Shown piece by piece: positions 1 through 8,510 of a stretch of DNA of 8,510 nucleotides. The stretch is from Acidobacteriota bacterium (GTDB lineage Bacteria; Acidobacteriota; Thermoanaerobaculia; Multivoradales; JAHEKO01): contig JAHEKO010000019.1 in the NCBI GenBank assembly GCA_024638355.1, forward strand, positions 7,002 through 15,511. Direction: 5' to 3'. The stretch's first letter is position 1, and the number at the start of each line of letters is the position of its first letter. The notes beneath the pieces were generated by a model. It was not told where the DNA came from. It did no database searches and was given only the letters and a program-made list of their open reading frames with translations. The position numbers were made by a program, and so were the translations under genes.

Positions 1-1890
1 GATTCGCTTGTTGCCCGCGCGCCGGGTCACCCCGATCGAGTCGAGGTGCTCGAGTACCGGGATCGCCCATTTCCGCGTCAGACCGAATCGCTCCTTGAAG
101 TCGCCGACCGAGAACGACTCCCAATCGCTCTCCTCGAGCGACCCCCGCACGCTCTCGATCGCCGAGCTGGCGATGACGAGATCGCCCGGCAGGCCGGCCA
201 GCTTGCCGCGCTGCCGAAGATAGCGCACCACGCCCTCGAGGATCTGCGGCTTGGTGTCGAACTCGGCACGGAGCTCGCCGGGCGTCGGCGGCGTGAGGCC
301 GGCGCGGTCGAAGCGCGCCAGAAGATCGGTCGCGAGCCGCGACTCCTCGCCCGTGAGGCTCGCCGATCGCCCCGGCTGGTTCACCAGATCGCCGTCCACG
401 GTCAGGATCTTCTGGCGCCCGAGCCAGTCGAGGTAGACGTCGGCCAGATCGGCCGCCCGACCCGGCAGGATGCGCCGCACCGCCTCGGCCTTGGACATGC
501 CGCGCGCCAGGCGGTCCTTGGCGAAGTAGTCGGCGAGCGCCGCCCGAGCGCGCTCGGCGACCCGCTTGTAGGCCACGGCGTGCAGCCAGCGTTGGCCGTG
601 TCCGCTTCCGGCCGGCACCCGCAGCAGCCCGTGCGACTCGATCAGACGCCCGAGGCGCGCTTCGACCTCGCCACTCTCGCCCCCGAGGCGCCGGGCGAGC
701 GAGTCCGCCGTCGCGCCGCCCTCGCCGGCTTCGCGCACCCACTGCACGAGCGCCGCGTCGGCGCCCTCGGCCAGCGCCCCGACCGCGCGCTCGAGGTCGG
801 CGCCGCGCTTGCGCGCCCAGCGCGGATCGAGGATCAGGCCCCCACCCAGGGTGCTCTGCGGCGAAAGCCGGCGGACGATGAAGCGGTCGCCGCGAATCGC
901 CGCCACCGGCTGCGCCGGGCGGATCTCCACCGCGCCGGTGCTCCCCGGCTCGATGGCTTTGCCGTCGAGCGGGCGGAGGCGGGCGGGAACCTCGGTCGAC
1001 AGCAGGTGGAACCGCACCTCGGTCGACCCGGTGATCGGCTTGGGCGCATCGGGCAGCAGCCGAAAGCGCGCCTCGAGCGCCGCCGTCGGCTCGATCGAGC
1101 CGGGGGAGACGAGCTGCATGCCGCGCTCGATCTTGTCGGCGTCGACGCCCGAAAGCCGCAGCGCGGTCCGCTCGCCGGTCTCCGCGCTCTGGCGCTCCTC
1201 GCCGTGCACCTGGACGCTGCGGATCCTCACGCGGATGCCGGCCGGCAAGAGCTCGAGCGAGTCACCGGCGGCGATCCGGCCGCCGGCCAGGGTTCCGGTG
1301 GCCACCACGCCGAGGCCCTTGAGCACGAAGGCGCGGTCGATCGGCAGGCGTGCCGGCCGGTCCGGCTCGGGCGCGGTCTCGTGCGCGTCGGCGAGGCGGG
1401 CGAGCTCGGCGCGCAGCCGGTCGAGGCCGGCGCCGGTGACGCTCGATACCGGCACGACCGGCGAGTCACCGAAGGCGGTGCCGGCGACGAGCTCTTCGAT
1501 CTCGAGCTGAGCGAGCTCGATCAGATCCTCGGACACCAGGTCCGACTTGGTCAGCGCGACGACGCCGGCCGGTACGCCGAGGAGCGAGCAGATGGCCAGG
1601 TGCTCCCGGGTTTGCGGCTTCACCCCTTCGTCGGCGGCGATCACCAGCAGCATGATCCGGATGCCGCCCAGCCCGGCCAGCGCATTGTGCAGGAACCGCT
1701 CGTGGCCCGGTACGTCGACGAAGCCGATCTGGAAGTCGCCTTCCTGGAGATGGGCGAAGCCGATGTCGATGGTGATGCCGCGGTCCTTCTCCTCGCTCCA
1801 GCGGTCGCAGTCGATACCGGTAAGCGCCTCGACGAGCGCTGTCTTGCCGTGGTCGATGTGGCCGGCAGTGCCGACGATGACCCGGCGCAT
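1..1890 (-). CDS. selB: Selenocysteine-specific translation elongation factor SelB (3' end outside window)
   Basis: SelB is a cytoplasmic GTPase that delivers Sec-tRNA(Sec) to the ribosome at UGA codons marked by a SECIS element. All 630 codons in the window are open. The translation factor G domain shows G1 (G10 to T17, GHIDHGKT), the switch I region ([10 protein letters not shown], residues 33-42), G3 (DVPGHE, 59-64) and G4 (TKSD, 114-117). EF-Tu-like domains II and III follow (about 174-350; the stretch [17 protein letters not shown] begins domain II). The rest is a chain of winged helices ending in [20 protein letters not shown] (598-617) and [12 protein letters not shown], which matches the SECIS-binding last winged helix of known SelB proteins. 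By comparison with the E. coli protein only about 10-20 residues are missing at the left edge. The ATG at 1890 is chosen because G1 begins six residues later and the codon overlaps the yqeY stop (TGATG), implying translational coupling. Family assignment is secure. Confidence 0.96.
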   Translation of the reverse strand, partial: MRRVIVGTAGHIDHGKTALVEALTGIDCDRWSEEKDRGITIDIGFAHLQEGDFQIGFVDVPGHERFLHNALAGLGGIRIMLLVIAADEGVKPQTREHLAICSLLGVPAGVVALTKSDLVSEDLIELAQLEIEELVAGTAFGDSPVVPVSSVTGAGLDRLRAELARLADAHETAPEPDRPARLPIDRAFVLKGLGVVATGTLAGGRIAAGDSLELLPAGIRVRIRSVQVHGEERQSAETGERTALRLSGVDADKIERGMQLVSPGSIEPTAALEARFRLLPDAPKPITGSTEVRFHLLSTEVPARLRPLDGKAIEPGSTGAVEIRPAQPVAAIRGDRFIVRRLSPQSTLGGGLILDPRWARKRGADLERAVGALAEGADAALVQWVREAGEGGATADSLARRLGGESGEVEARLGRLIESHGLLRVPAGSGHGQRWLHAVAYKRVAERARAALADYFAKDRLARGMSKAEAVRRILPGRAADLADVYLDWLGRQKILTVDGDLVNQPGRSASLTGEESRLATDLLARFDRAGLTPPTPGELRAEFDTKPQILEGVVRYLRQRGKLAGLPGDLVIASSAIESVRGSLEESDWESFSVGDFKERFGLTRKWAIPVLEHLDSIGVTRRAGNKRI

Positions 1891-1892
1891 CA
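1888..1892 (-). promoter_or_regulatory. TGATG stop/start overlap coupling yqeY to selB
   Basis: On the minus strand the TGA stop of the YqeY gene (1892-1890) shares its A with the ATG of selB (1890-1888). There is no strong Shine-Dalgarno sequence before selB, so re-initiation by ribosomes finishing yqeY is the likely entry route. The overlap is seen directly; coupling is inferred. Confidence 0.75.
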
Positions 1893-2345
1893 GGCCGACT
1901 CGTTCAGGATCTCGCGGGCGAGGCGGTTGATCGTGCCGCCGTCGGCCTGGCCCGCGAAGCGCGCGAGCATCTCCTTCATGATCGGGCCGATGGCGCTCGG
2001 TCCGGAGAGGCCCTCGGCGGCAATGAACTCGCGCAAGGCGGTCCGGATCTCGTCCTCGCCGATCTCGGGCGGCATGTAGGCGCCGAGGATCTCGGCCTCG
2101 CGCTCCTCCTTCGCGGCCAGCTCCTCGCGGTCGCCCGATCGGTACTGCTCGGCCGAGTCGTTGCGCTGCTTGATCGACTTGCGGACCAGCTTGAGAAAGG
2201 CCTGCTCGTCGAGCTCGCCGCCGGTGCGGATCTGCTCGTTCTTGATCGCGGAAAGCAGCAGCCGCAGGGTGGCGACCTTCTCCTTCTCGCCCGCCTTGAG
2301 CGCCGCCTTCAGGTCGTTCTGGAGAGTTTCCGTAGGGGAGGACAT
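1890..2345 (-). CDS. yqeY: GatB/YqeY domain-containing protein
   Basis: This 151-residue protein has the normal length of the stand-alone YqeY family. The family is homologous to the tRNA-contacting tail domain of GatB, a subunit of the Glu-tRNA(Gln) amidotransferase. Family hallmarks are visible: an N-terminal helical part with [19 protein letters not shown] (21-39), the middle [10 protein letters not shown] (59-68), the segment [15 protein letters not shown] (86-100) and the C-terminal [18 protein letters not shown] (128-145). The start is set at the ATG at 2345. The frame stays open far upstream, but that part lies inside the kinase gene and is not homologous to anything I recognise. The kinase stop is 14 nt upstream, and only a GAG lies near the start, so the ribosome site is weak. 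The exact cellular role of free YqeY proteins is not established; tRNA binding is a structural inference. Its stop overlaps the selB start, a pairing of two tRNA-related genes. Confidence 0.93.
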   Translation of the reverse strand: MSSPTETLQNDLKAALKAGEKEKVATLRLLLSAIKNEQIRTGGELDEQAFLKLVRKSIKQRNDSAEQYRSGDREELAAKEEREAEILGAYMPPEIGEDEIRTALREFIAAEGLSGPSAIGPIMKEMLARFAGQADGGTINRLAREILNESA

Positions 2346-2359
2346 GGCTCGATTATCGC

Positions 2360-4543
2360 TCACCCTTGCGGCAGCTGGATACGGAAGATGGTCCCCTGCG
2401 GCTCGTTGTCTTCGACGCGGATGGTGCCGTGGTGCTCGTCGATGATCCGGTAGACGATCGACAGACCGAGGCCGGTGCCGCGGCCCTTGGTGGAGAAGTG
2501 GGGCATGAAGAGCTTCTCGCGGGCCGCCGGTGGAATGCCGGCGCCGGTGTCGGCGACCTCGATCTCGAGCGAGCCGTTGTCGGAAAGGACGTTCACGCTG
2601 ACCCGCCCGGGGGCCTCGGTCGCCTCCAGGGCGTTGTCGAGGAGGTTGATCAGCACCCGGCGGATCTGCTCGCCGTCGACCAGCGCGCTCTCGGCGGCGT
2701 CGGCGATCTCGCTCTCGACCTCGACGCCCGGCTTGAGGCCGTCGTAGAGCTTGAGCGTCTCGCCGACCAGCCGTTGGATGTCGACCTGGGTCGGCTGCGG
2801 CGGCCGCATGCGCGCGAAGCGCGAGAACTCGTCGACCATGCCGTGCATCGAGTCGACCTCGCGGACGATCGTCTGCATCCCCTCCTCGAGTGCCGGCCCG
2901 AGCTCGCCGTCCCGCTGCCGATGGCGCACCAGCAGCCGCTCGGCGGTGAGCTTGATCGGGGTGAGGGGGTTCTTGATCTCGTGCGCCACCCGGCGCGCGG
3001 CATCGGTCCAGGCCGCCTTCTGCTGGGCGCTGATCAGCTCGGTCAGGTCCTCGAGCACCATCACCCGGCCGCTCACGTGCCCCTCGCGGTCGCGCATGGT
3101 GCGCACCTTGGCCTCGAACGTCTTCCACTCGTCGCCCAGGAAGAGGCGCAGACCGCGGCTGAGCCGGCCCGACGGTCCCGGATCCTGCTCGAACAGCTCG
3201 GCCAGCTTGCCGCGCTCGGGATCCTCCCAGAGCTCGCGGAACGGCCGGCCGACGGCCTTCTCGGCGGGCTGGTGCAGCATCTTCAGGGCCGCGCGGTTGC
3301 AGGTGATGATGCGACCGTCCTCGTCGATCGAGATGACGCCGGCGGCGACGTTCTGGAGCACGGCGGCGATGACGGCCCGCTCCTCCGCCAGGTCGCGATT
3401 GGCGGACATCAGCTCTTCCTTGTTGCGGCGCAGCTCGGTCGTCATGCGGTTGAACGAGCGCACCAGAACTCCCAGCTCATCGTCGGCGGGCACCTCGACC
3501 TGGTAGTCGAGGTCGCCCTCCGAGAGGCGCCGAGTGCCCTCGGCCACCGCCTCGATCGGCACCACCACGCGGCGCGCGAGGTAGAGGCCGACCCAGGTGG
3601 TCATCAAGAGCAGGACCAGGGTCACCATCAGGAAGGTCAGGCGATAGGTGGTCTTGATGTCGCTCTTGCGGACCTCGAGCTGGCGGTACCCCTGGTAGGC
3701 CTGGATCAGCTTCTCGCTCTGCCCCGCGAGCTGCGCCTCGACCTGCGAGCCGACGACGACGATGGTCCGCTTGCCGCCGCCATCGGGCGCGGCGACCGCC
3801 GCCAGCAGCACCTGCCCCTGGCCTTCGACCATGGGCAGGATCTTCTGGCCCTCGCCCTTTTCGAGCGTCGCGCTCAGGAAGCGGTCGCCGTGGTCGGGTA
3901 CCGCGCCGATTCCCGACTGCGGACGCACGATGGCGTGCACGAAGTCGATGTCGCTGAAGACCGACAGGAAGTCGAGCTCGAGCTCGTTGAGCAGCTCCTG
4001 GAGCTTCGCCGCCAGCTCCGGCCGGGCGCTCGGATCCTGAAGGTCGAACCCCTCGATCTCCTTGAGCACCCGACGCGCGTCGCGGCTGTCGCGCTCGTTG
4101 ACCTGCACGTAGAGCGCCTGGGCCACCTCGTAGCCCTGCTCCATGACCTGCTTGATCGCCGGCTCGTTGAACCAACGGTCGATCCAGCCCTGGAGGAGCT
4201 GGCTGCCGTAGACGAAGAGGAGGAGAACCGGGAAGAGAGCGAGCCCGAAGTAGGTCGCCACCAGCTTGGTCTTGAGCTTCGAGCCGAAGAGCTTCTGATG
4301 CCGCTCGACGAGGAGCTTGAAGAGATTGCGCAGCAGGACGAAGAGGATGGTGATGATGAGAACCAGGTTGATGTACCAGAGTACGAAGAGCAGAACCCGG
4401 TTGGTGACCTCGTCGGTCGGCAGCTCCCGGCTGCGCTGGATCAGATAGAAGATGGCCGAGAGCAGCAGCAGCAGAATGGCGAGGCCGCCGACGATCCACC
4501 GGCTGTCCTTCCGCCGCCGGAGCAGCTGCTCGCGCAGATCCAC
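2360..4543 (-). CDS. NtrY-like membrane sensor histidine kinase
   Basis: This 727-residue kinase autophosphorylates on a histidine and normally passes phosphate to a response regulator. Four hydrophobic segments are visible (about 16-34, 47-73, 93-117, 300-323). The third and fourth flank a roughly 180-residue, probably periplasmic sensor region. After them come a HAMP segment (about 321-374, including PIEAVAEGTRRLSEGDLDY), a PAS domain (about 385-500), the H box with H521 in HEIKNPLTPIKL, the N box NLLDNALEA (633-641), G1 DTGAGI (665-670), the F box FMPHFSTK (679-686) and G2 GTGLGLSI (689-696). All catalytic boxes are intact. The architecture and the HEIKNPLTPIKLTAERL stretch are typical of NtrY of the NtrY/NtrX pair. 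The GTG start at 4543 is supported by AGGAG 5 nt upstream and by abutting the DUF4390 stop after 2 nt. No NtrX-type regulator is found in the window. The signal it senses cannot be read from sequence; nitrogen sensing is only a family-level possibility. Confidence 0.93.
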   Translation of the reverse strand: MDLREQLLRRRKDSRWIVGGLAILLLLLSAIFYLIQRSRELPTDEVTNRVLLFVLWYINLVLIITILFVLLRNLFKLLVERHQKLFGSKLKTKLVATYFGLALFPVLLLFVYGSQLLQGWIDRWFNEPAIKQVMEQGYEVAQALYVQVNERDSRDARRVLKEIEGFDLQDPSARPELAAKLQELLNELELDFLSVFSDIDFVHAIVRPQSGIGAVPDHGDRFLSATLEKGEGQKILPMVEGQGQVLLAAVAAPDGGGKRTIVVVGSQVEAQLAGQSEKLIQAYQGYRQLEVRKSDIKTTYRLTFLMVTLVLLLMTTWVGLYLARRVVVPIEAVAEGTRRLSEGDLDYQVEVPADDELGVLVRSFNRMTTELRRNKEELMSANRDLAEERAVIAAVLQNVAAGVISIDEDGRIITCNRAALKMLHQPAEKAVGRPFRELWEDPERGKLAELFEQDPGPSGRLSRGLRLFLGDEWKTFEAKVRTMRDREGHVSGRVMVLEDLTELISAQQKAAWTDAARRVAHEIKNPLTPIKLTAERLLVRHRQRDGELGPALEEGMQTIVREVDSMHGMVDEFSRFARMRPPQPTQVDIQRLVGETLKLYDGLKPGVEVESEIADAAESALVDGEQIRRVLINLLDNALEATEAPGRVSVNVLSDNGSLEIEVADTGAGIPPAAREKLFMPHFSTKGRGTGLGLSIVYRIIDEHHGTIRVEDNEPQGTIFRIQLPQG

Positions 4544-4545
4544 CG

Positions 4546-5109
4546 CTACTCCTGCTCGACCAGGCCGGAGTCGCTGAGGAAGAACCGCTCCGATTCGGCC
4601 CAGCCGGTGTGCACGGTGGTGGGGATGAGCAGCAGGAGGTTGCGCGAGCCGAGCGCGGCGCGCACCCTGAGGCGAACCTGCTTGCGCGCCACGATCTCTT
4701 CGATCGGGAAGGGGACGAAGTCGTCGAACCGGGTCAGGGCGGCCTCGAGCTCGTCGCGGTCGCTCACCACGCGGCTGATGGTGAGCTTGCCGTTGTGCTT
4801 GTAGTTGACCTGGTATTCGTGAGTCACCGCGTTGTACATGCCGACCGCCTCGAGGCGGCTCTCGGCCAGCGAGCGGTCGAACCAGCCCCGGAGCGGGCGC
4901 ACCAGCTTGAACTGGTAGGTGAAGCCGCTCGGCAAGCCGGCCTCGATGCGCTCGAGGAGCTCCTCGTCGATTCCACCGCTGAGCCCGAAGCTCACAGCGA
5001 GCCGGGACTCGGCGAGCTCGACCTCGAGGTCCGTCACCTGCGCCGCCCTCGGCGGACCGCCAAAGATGGAGAGAAGCCCGGCGAGAATCAGTGCCCCACC
5101 CAGGCTCAT
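4546..5109 (-). CDS. DUF4390 domain-containing exported or anchored protein
   Basis: This is a 187-residue protein of unknown function. A hydrophobic N-terminus (residues 2-17, LGGALILAGLLSIFGG) followed by PPRAAQ suggests a signal peptide or membrane anchor. It lacks the usual positive charges before the hydrophobic core, and no ideal cleavage site is visible. The body is predicted to be beta-rich: VTDLEVELAESRLAVSFGL (25-43), the segment FTYQFKLVRPLRGWFDRS (63-80), MYNAVTHEYQVNYKHNG (91-107) and a C-terminal IPTTVHTGWAESERFFL (162-178). This pattern agrees with the DUF4390 family, which in betaproteobacteria is known to lie directly before ntrY/ntrX. The ATG at 5109 is the only usable start, because an in-frame stop lies at 5134-5136 with no other start codon between. 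It ends 2 nt before the kinase start, so co-expression and a role as periplasmic partner or modulator of the kinase are plausible inferences. Confidence 0.82.
   Translation of the reverse strand: MSLGGALILAGLLSIFGGPPRAAQVTDLEVELAESRLAVSFGLSGGIDEELLERIEAGLPSGFTYQFKLVRPLRGWFDRSLAESRLEAVGMYNAVTHEYQVNYKHNGKLTISRVVSDRDELEAALTRFDDFVPFPIEEIVARKQVRLRVRAALGSRNLLLLIPTTVHTGWAESERFFLSDSGLVEQE
4549..4553 (-). promoter_or_regulatory. Shine-Dalgarno AGGAG for the kinase GTG start
   Basis: AGGAG on the minus strand lies within the last codons of the DUF4390 gene, 5 nt before the GTG at 4543. It is one of only two convincing ribosome binding sites in this window. It decides the kinase start over the open frame that continues upstream through the neighbouring gene. 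Confidence 0.75.
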
Positions 5110-5135
5110 TGCAACGACTGTAACATCCGGGTCTC
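5110..5135. promoter_or_regulatory. 26 bp divergent spacer between the DUF4390 operon and smpB
   Basis: This is all the DNA between two divergent start codons. No Shine-Dalgarno sequence is evident on either strand. A -10-like TAACAT (5121-5126, plus) precedes the smpB ATG by 9 nt. A -10-like TACAGT (5122-5117, minus) precedes the DUF4390 ATG by 7 nt. Each matches four of six consensus positions, and the two overlap. If used, both transcripts would be leaderless or nearly so, and their -35 regions would lie inside the opposite gene. Promoter calls are speculative; the spacing is observed. Confidence 0.35.
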
Positions 5136-5579
5136 ATGGCTCTCGCCAGCAACCGCCGCGCCCGCCACGATTACGAGATCCTCGACAAATTCGAGGCCGG
5201 CCTCGTGCTGGTCGGCACCGAGGTCAAGTCGATCCGTGCCGGCCGCATCCAGCTCAAGGACAGCTACGTCGAGATTCGCAATGGCGAGGCTTGGCTGGTC
5301 GGCGCGCACGTCAGCCCCTACAGCCACGGCAATCGTCAGAATCACGATCCCGAGAGGCCGCGCAAGCTACTGCTCAATCGCCGCGAGATCGACAAGATCT
5401 TCGGCCGCACGACCCTGCACGGCCTGACCTGCGTGCCGCTGTCCGTCTACCTCAAGAAGAACCGGATCAAGGTAGAGATCGCTCTCGCCCGGGGTCGCAA
5501 GCTCTACGACAAGCGCCAGGAGAAGAAGAAGCGCCAGGTGCAGCGGGAGATGGAGGAAGAGGTCGGCCGGCGCGGCTAG
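5136..5579 (+). CDS. smpB: SsrA (tmRNA)-binding protein SmpB
   Basis: SmpB binds tmRNA and carries it to stalled ribosomes, where trans-translation releases the ribosome and tags the nascent chain for proteolysis. The 147 residues match the usual length. Family motifs are in order: NRRARHDYEILDKFEAGLVL (6-25), GTEVKSIRAGRIQLKDSYV (27-45), the tmRNA-contacting region HVSPYSHGNRQNHDPERPRKLLL (58-80) and RREIDKI (82-88). Then come YLKKNRIKVEIALARGRKLYDKRQ (105-128) and a basic, charged C-terminal tail, the part that folds into the mRNA channel in known SmpB. The ATG at 5136 is forced: an in-frame TAA sits at 5121 and no other start codon lies between. The tmRNA gene itself (ssrA), sometimes close to smpB in other genomes, is not in this window. 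It is the only plus-strand gene between the left operon and uvrA and appears monocistronic. Confidence 0.97.
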   Translation: MALASNRRARHDYEILDKFEAGLVLVGTEVKSIRAGRIQLKDSYVEIRNGEAWLVGAHVSPYSHGNRQNHDPERPRKLLLNRREIDKIFGRTTLHGLTCVPLSVYLKKNRIKVEIALARGRKLYDKRQEKKKRQVQREMEEEVGRRG

Positions 5580-5580
5580 A

Positions 5581-5600
5581 AGGCCGCTGGCGCCGGGCCT
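5581..5600. terminator. Weak inverted repeat between convergent smpB and YbjN-like gene
   Basis: AGGCC (5581-5585) and GGCCT (5596-5600) can pair around a 10-nt GC-rich loop, in the 19 bp gap between two convergent stop codons and reaching the last YbjN codon. No T-run follows on either strand, so an intrinsic terminator of standard form is not present. It may act weakly in both directions or be chance in GC-rich DNA. Confidence 0.25.
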
Positions 5601-6081
5601 ACTGCGACTCGAGCGCTTCGCGGCGCTTCTTGCGTCCGCCGGTGGCGCGGATCCGGTCGAGGGCGGTCTGTCCGCCGTACTTTTCGACGATCCGGTCGTC
5701 GTAGTCGTCCGAGACGTTGGCCACCGCGGCGATCGCGCCGAGCAGATTCTTGCGATCGAGCGAGCGGCCGAGCAGCGTGTGGGAGAAGAAGATGTCGCGG
5801 CCGACGACCGAGAAGGCGCCGACCGGTAGCTGCTGGTTGAGCTGTAGCAGGCCCAGTGCGAGCTCCTCGGAGATCTCGACGCCCTGAACGCAGTAGGCGG
5901 TCACCTCGACCAGGGTGTCGTCGGGGCCGTAGGGCTCGACCGACACCTCGAGGATGGTGGAGCCGTAGCCGACGTAGTAGTGACCGTTGGCGAGGTCGTG
6001 ATGCGGAGCGTCGAAGAGCTCGTCGAGGAAGACCCCCACCTGGTCGTGCACCTCTTTGTGAAGCTCGCTCTCGAAATGCAT
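5599..6081 (-). CDS. YbjN/CesT-like domain protein
   Basis: This is a 160-residue cytoplasmic protein without signal peptide or membrane segment. An N-terminal helix (ELHKEVHDQVGVFLDELF, 6-23) is followed by alternating strands (GHYYVGYGSTILEVSVEPYG, 33-52; TLVEVTAYCVQGVEI, 56-70). Next come a helix with LGLLQLNQQLPVGAFSVVG (76-94), a strand and turn DIFFSHTLLGRSLDRKNLL (96-114) and a helical AIAAVANVSDDYDDRIVEKYGG (116-137). The tail is basic and probably disordered. This order of elements, with LNQQLPVGAFSV followed by FSHTLLG, resembles the YbjN and type III chaperone-like superfamily, which is thought to bind peptides or partner proteins. No function can be assigned. GGGAGGG 8 nt before the ATG supports the start. 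It is transcribed away from uvrA and converges with smpB. Family assignment rests on pattern recognition only. Confidence 0.72.
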   Translation of the reverse strand: MHFESELHKEVHDQVGVFLDELFDAPHHDLANGHYYVGYGSTILEVSVEPYGPDDTLVEVTAYCVQGVEISEELALGLLQLNQQLPVGAFSVVGRDIFFSHTLLGRSLDRKNLLGAIAAVANVSDDYDDRIVEKYGGQTALDRIRATGGRKKRREALESQ

Positions 6082-6089
6082 CGATTTCG

Positions 6090-6096
6090 CCCTCCC
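6090..6096 (-). promoter_or_regulatory. Shine-Dalgarno GGGAGGG for the YbjN-like gene
   Basis: GGGAGGG on the minus strand lies 8 nt before the ATG at 6081, a good ribosome binding site that fixes the start of the YbjN-like gene. It contrasts with the divergent uvrA, which has no comparable site. Confidence 0.65.
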
Positions 6097-6104
6097 GTCG
6101 CTTT

Positions 6105-6110
6105 ACTCTA
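6105..6110 (-). promoter_or_regulatory. Possible -10 element TAGAGT for the YbjN-like gene
   Basis: TAGAGT on the minus strand matches four of six positions of the sigma-70 -10 consensus. It lies 23 nt before the ATG, leaving room for a short leader that contains the GGGAGGG site. No clear -35 is visible in the GC-rich core of the spacer. Confidence 0.35.
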
Positions 6111-6142
6111 GCATCGGCCGCGCGGCGCGGAGTGGGGCTAGA
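6107..6142. repeat. Inverted repeat TCTAGC-N24-GCTAGA in the divergent uvrA spacer
   Basis: TCTAGC (6107-6112) and GCTAGA (6137-6142) form a perfect 6-bp inverted pair overlapping the two -10-like hexamers. Between them lies a 10-bp palindrome GCCGCGCGGC (6117-6126), with a slightly different centre. The simplest reading is similar promoter elements facing outward; a regulator site is possible but unsupported. Confidence 0.3.
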
Positions 6143-6144
6143 AT
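6139..6144 (+). promoter_or_regulatory. Possible -10 element TAGAAT for uvrA
   Basis: TAGAAT matches five of six positions of the sigma-70 -10 consensus, in otherwise very GC-rich DNA. It ends 9 nt before the uvrA ATG, so transcription would begin at or within a few nt of the start codon. No Shine-Dalgarno sequence lies between. I see no recognisable -35 and no LexA-type operator of the classic CTGT-N8-ACAG form. Confidence 0.45.
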
Positions 6145-6153
6145 CCCTCCCCT

Positions 6154-8510
<2,357 letters not shown>

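Noticed and set aside
46..2079. A 677-codon plus-strand open frame opposite selB and yqeY
   Set aside because: It is antisense to clear SelB and YqeY. Its composition is rich in Arg, Ala, Gly, His and Asp with no family motif. Long antisense frames arise from the GC-biased third positions of the real genes.
2346..3128. In-frame upstream extension of YqeY into the kinase, giving a 412-residue fusion
   Set aside because: The extension is Arg/Ala/Gly-rich out-of-frame kinase sequence. Family length and homology begin at the ATG at 2345.
2366..4804. An 812-codon plus-strand open frame opposite the kinase gene
   Set aside because: It mirrors the kinase and part of DUF4390 codon by codon; the residues are low-complexity acidic and leucine-rich shadow sequence without domains. 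The minus-strand kinase has every catalytic box.
4544..5152. In-frame upstream extension of the kinase to 930 residues
   Set aside because: The added part is DUF4390 read in another frame. AGGAG before the GTG at 4543 and the gene junction fix the real start.
5580..5598. Possible tmRNA (ssrA) or other small RNA gene next to smpB
   Set aside because: The gap is only 19 bp, and no tRNA-like acceptor end or tag-coding frame is seen anywhere in the window.
4919..5704. A plus-strand frame of 261 codons crossing DUF4390, the spacer and smpB
   Set aside because: It overlaps smpB in a different frame and reads Arg/Pro/Ser-rich shadow sequence.

Overview
The window is a dense, GC-rich bacterial chromosomal segment carrying seven protein genes with almost no spacer DNA. 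G or C dominates third codon positions throughout, which also creates long spurious antisense frames. I see no tRNA, rRNA, CRISPR array, insertion sequence or phage gene. The gene set (SelB, an NtrY-type kinase beside a DUF4390 protein, SmpB, a YbjN-like protein, UvrA) fits a Gram-negative-type bacterium. A GC-rich Acidobacteriota lineage or a proteobacterial relative is a reasonable guess, but the sequence alone does not prove it.

Left part (1-5109, minus strand): four genes are packed as one apparent operon, transcribed leftward in the order DUF4390 protein, NtrY-like membrane sensor kinase, GatB/YqeY-domain protein, selB. The gaps are 2 nt and 14 nt, and then a TGATG stop/start overlap. 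SelB runs off the left edge, lacking only its last residues. No NtrX-type response regulator is present in the window.

Middle (5136-6081): smpB, the protein partner of tmRNA in ribosome rescue, starts only 26 bp from the DUF4390 gene and is divergent from it. It converges on a YbjN/CesT-like small protein gene with a 19 bp gap that holds a weak inverted repeat.

Right part (6154-8510, plus strand): uvrA, the damage-recognition ATPase of nucleotide excision repair, runs off the right edge with about five sixths of the usual length present. Its 72 bp divergent spacer with the YbjN-like gene carries a -10-like hexamer on each strand. The uvrA hexamer lies so close to the ATG that the transcript may be leaderless.

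The window combines translation quality control and recoding (SelB, YqeY, SmpB), envelope sensing (DUF4390 plus kinase) and DNA repair (UvrA). Most of it is conserved core machinery. The points worth a second look are the kinase without a regulator, the yqeY-selB coupling, and the very short divergent spacers whose start codons lack Shine-Dalgarno sequences. I found no convincing undescribed system.
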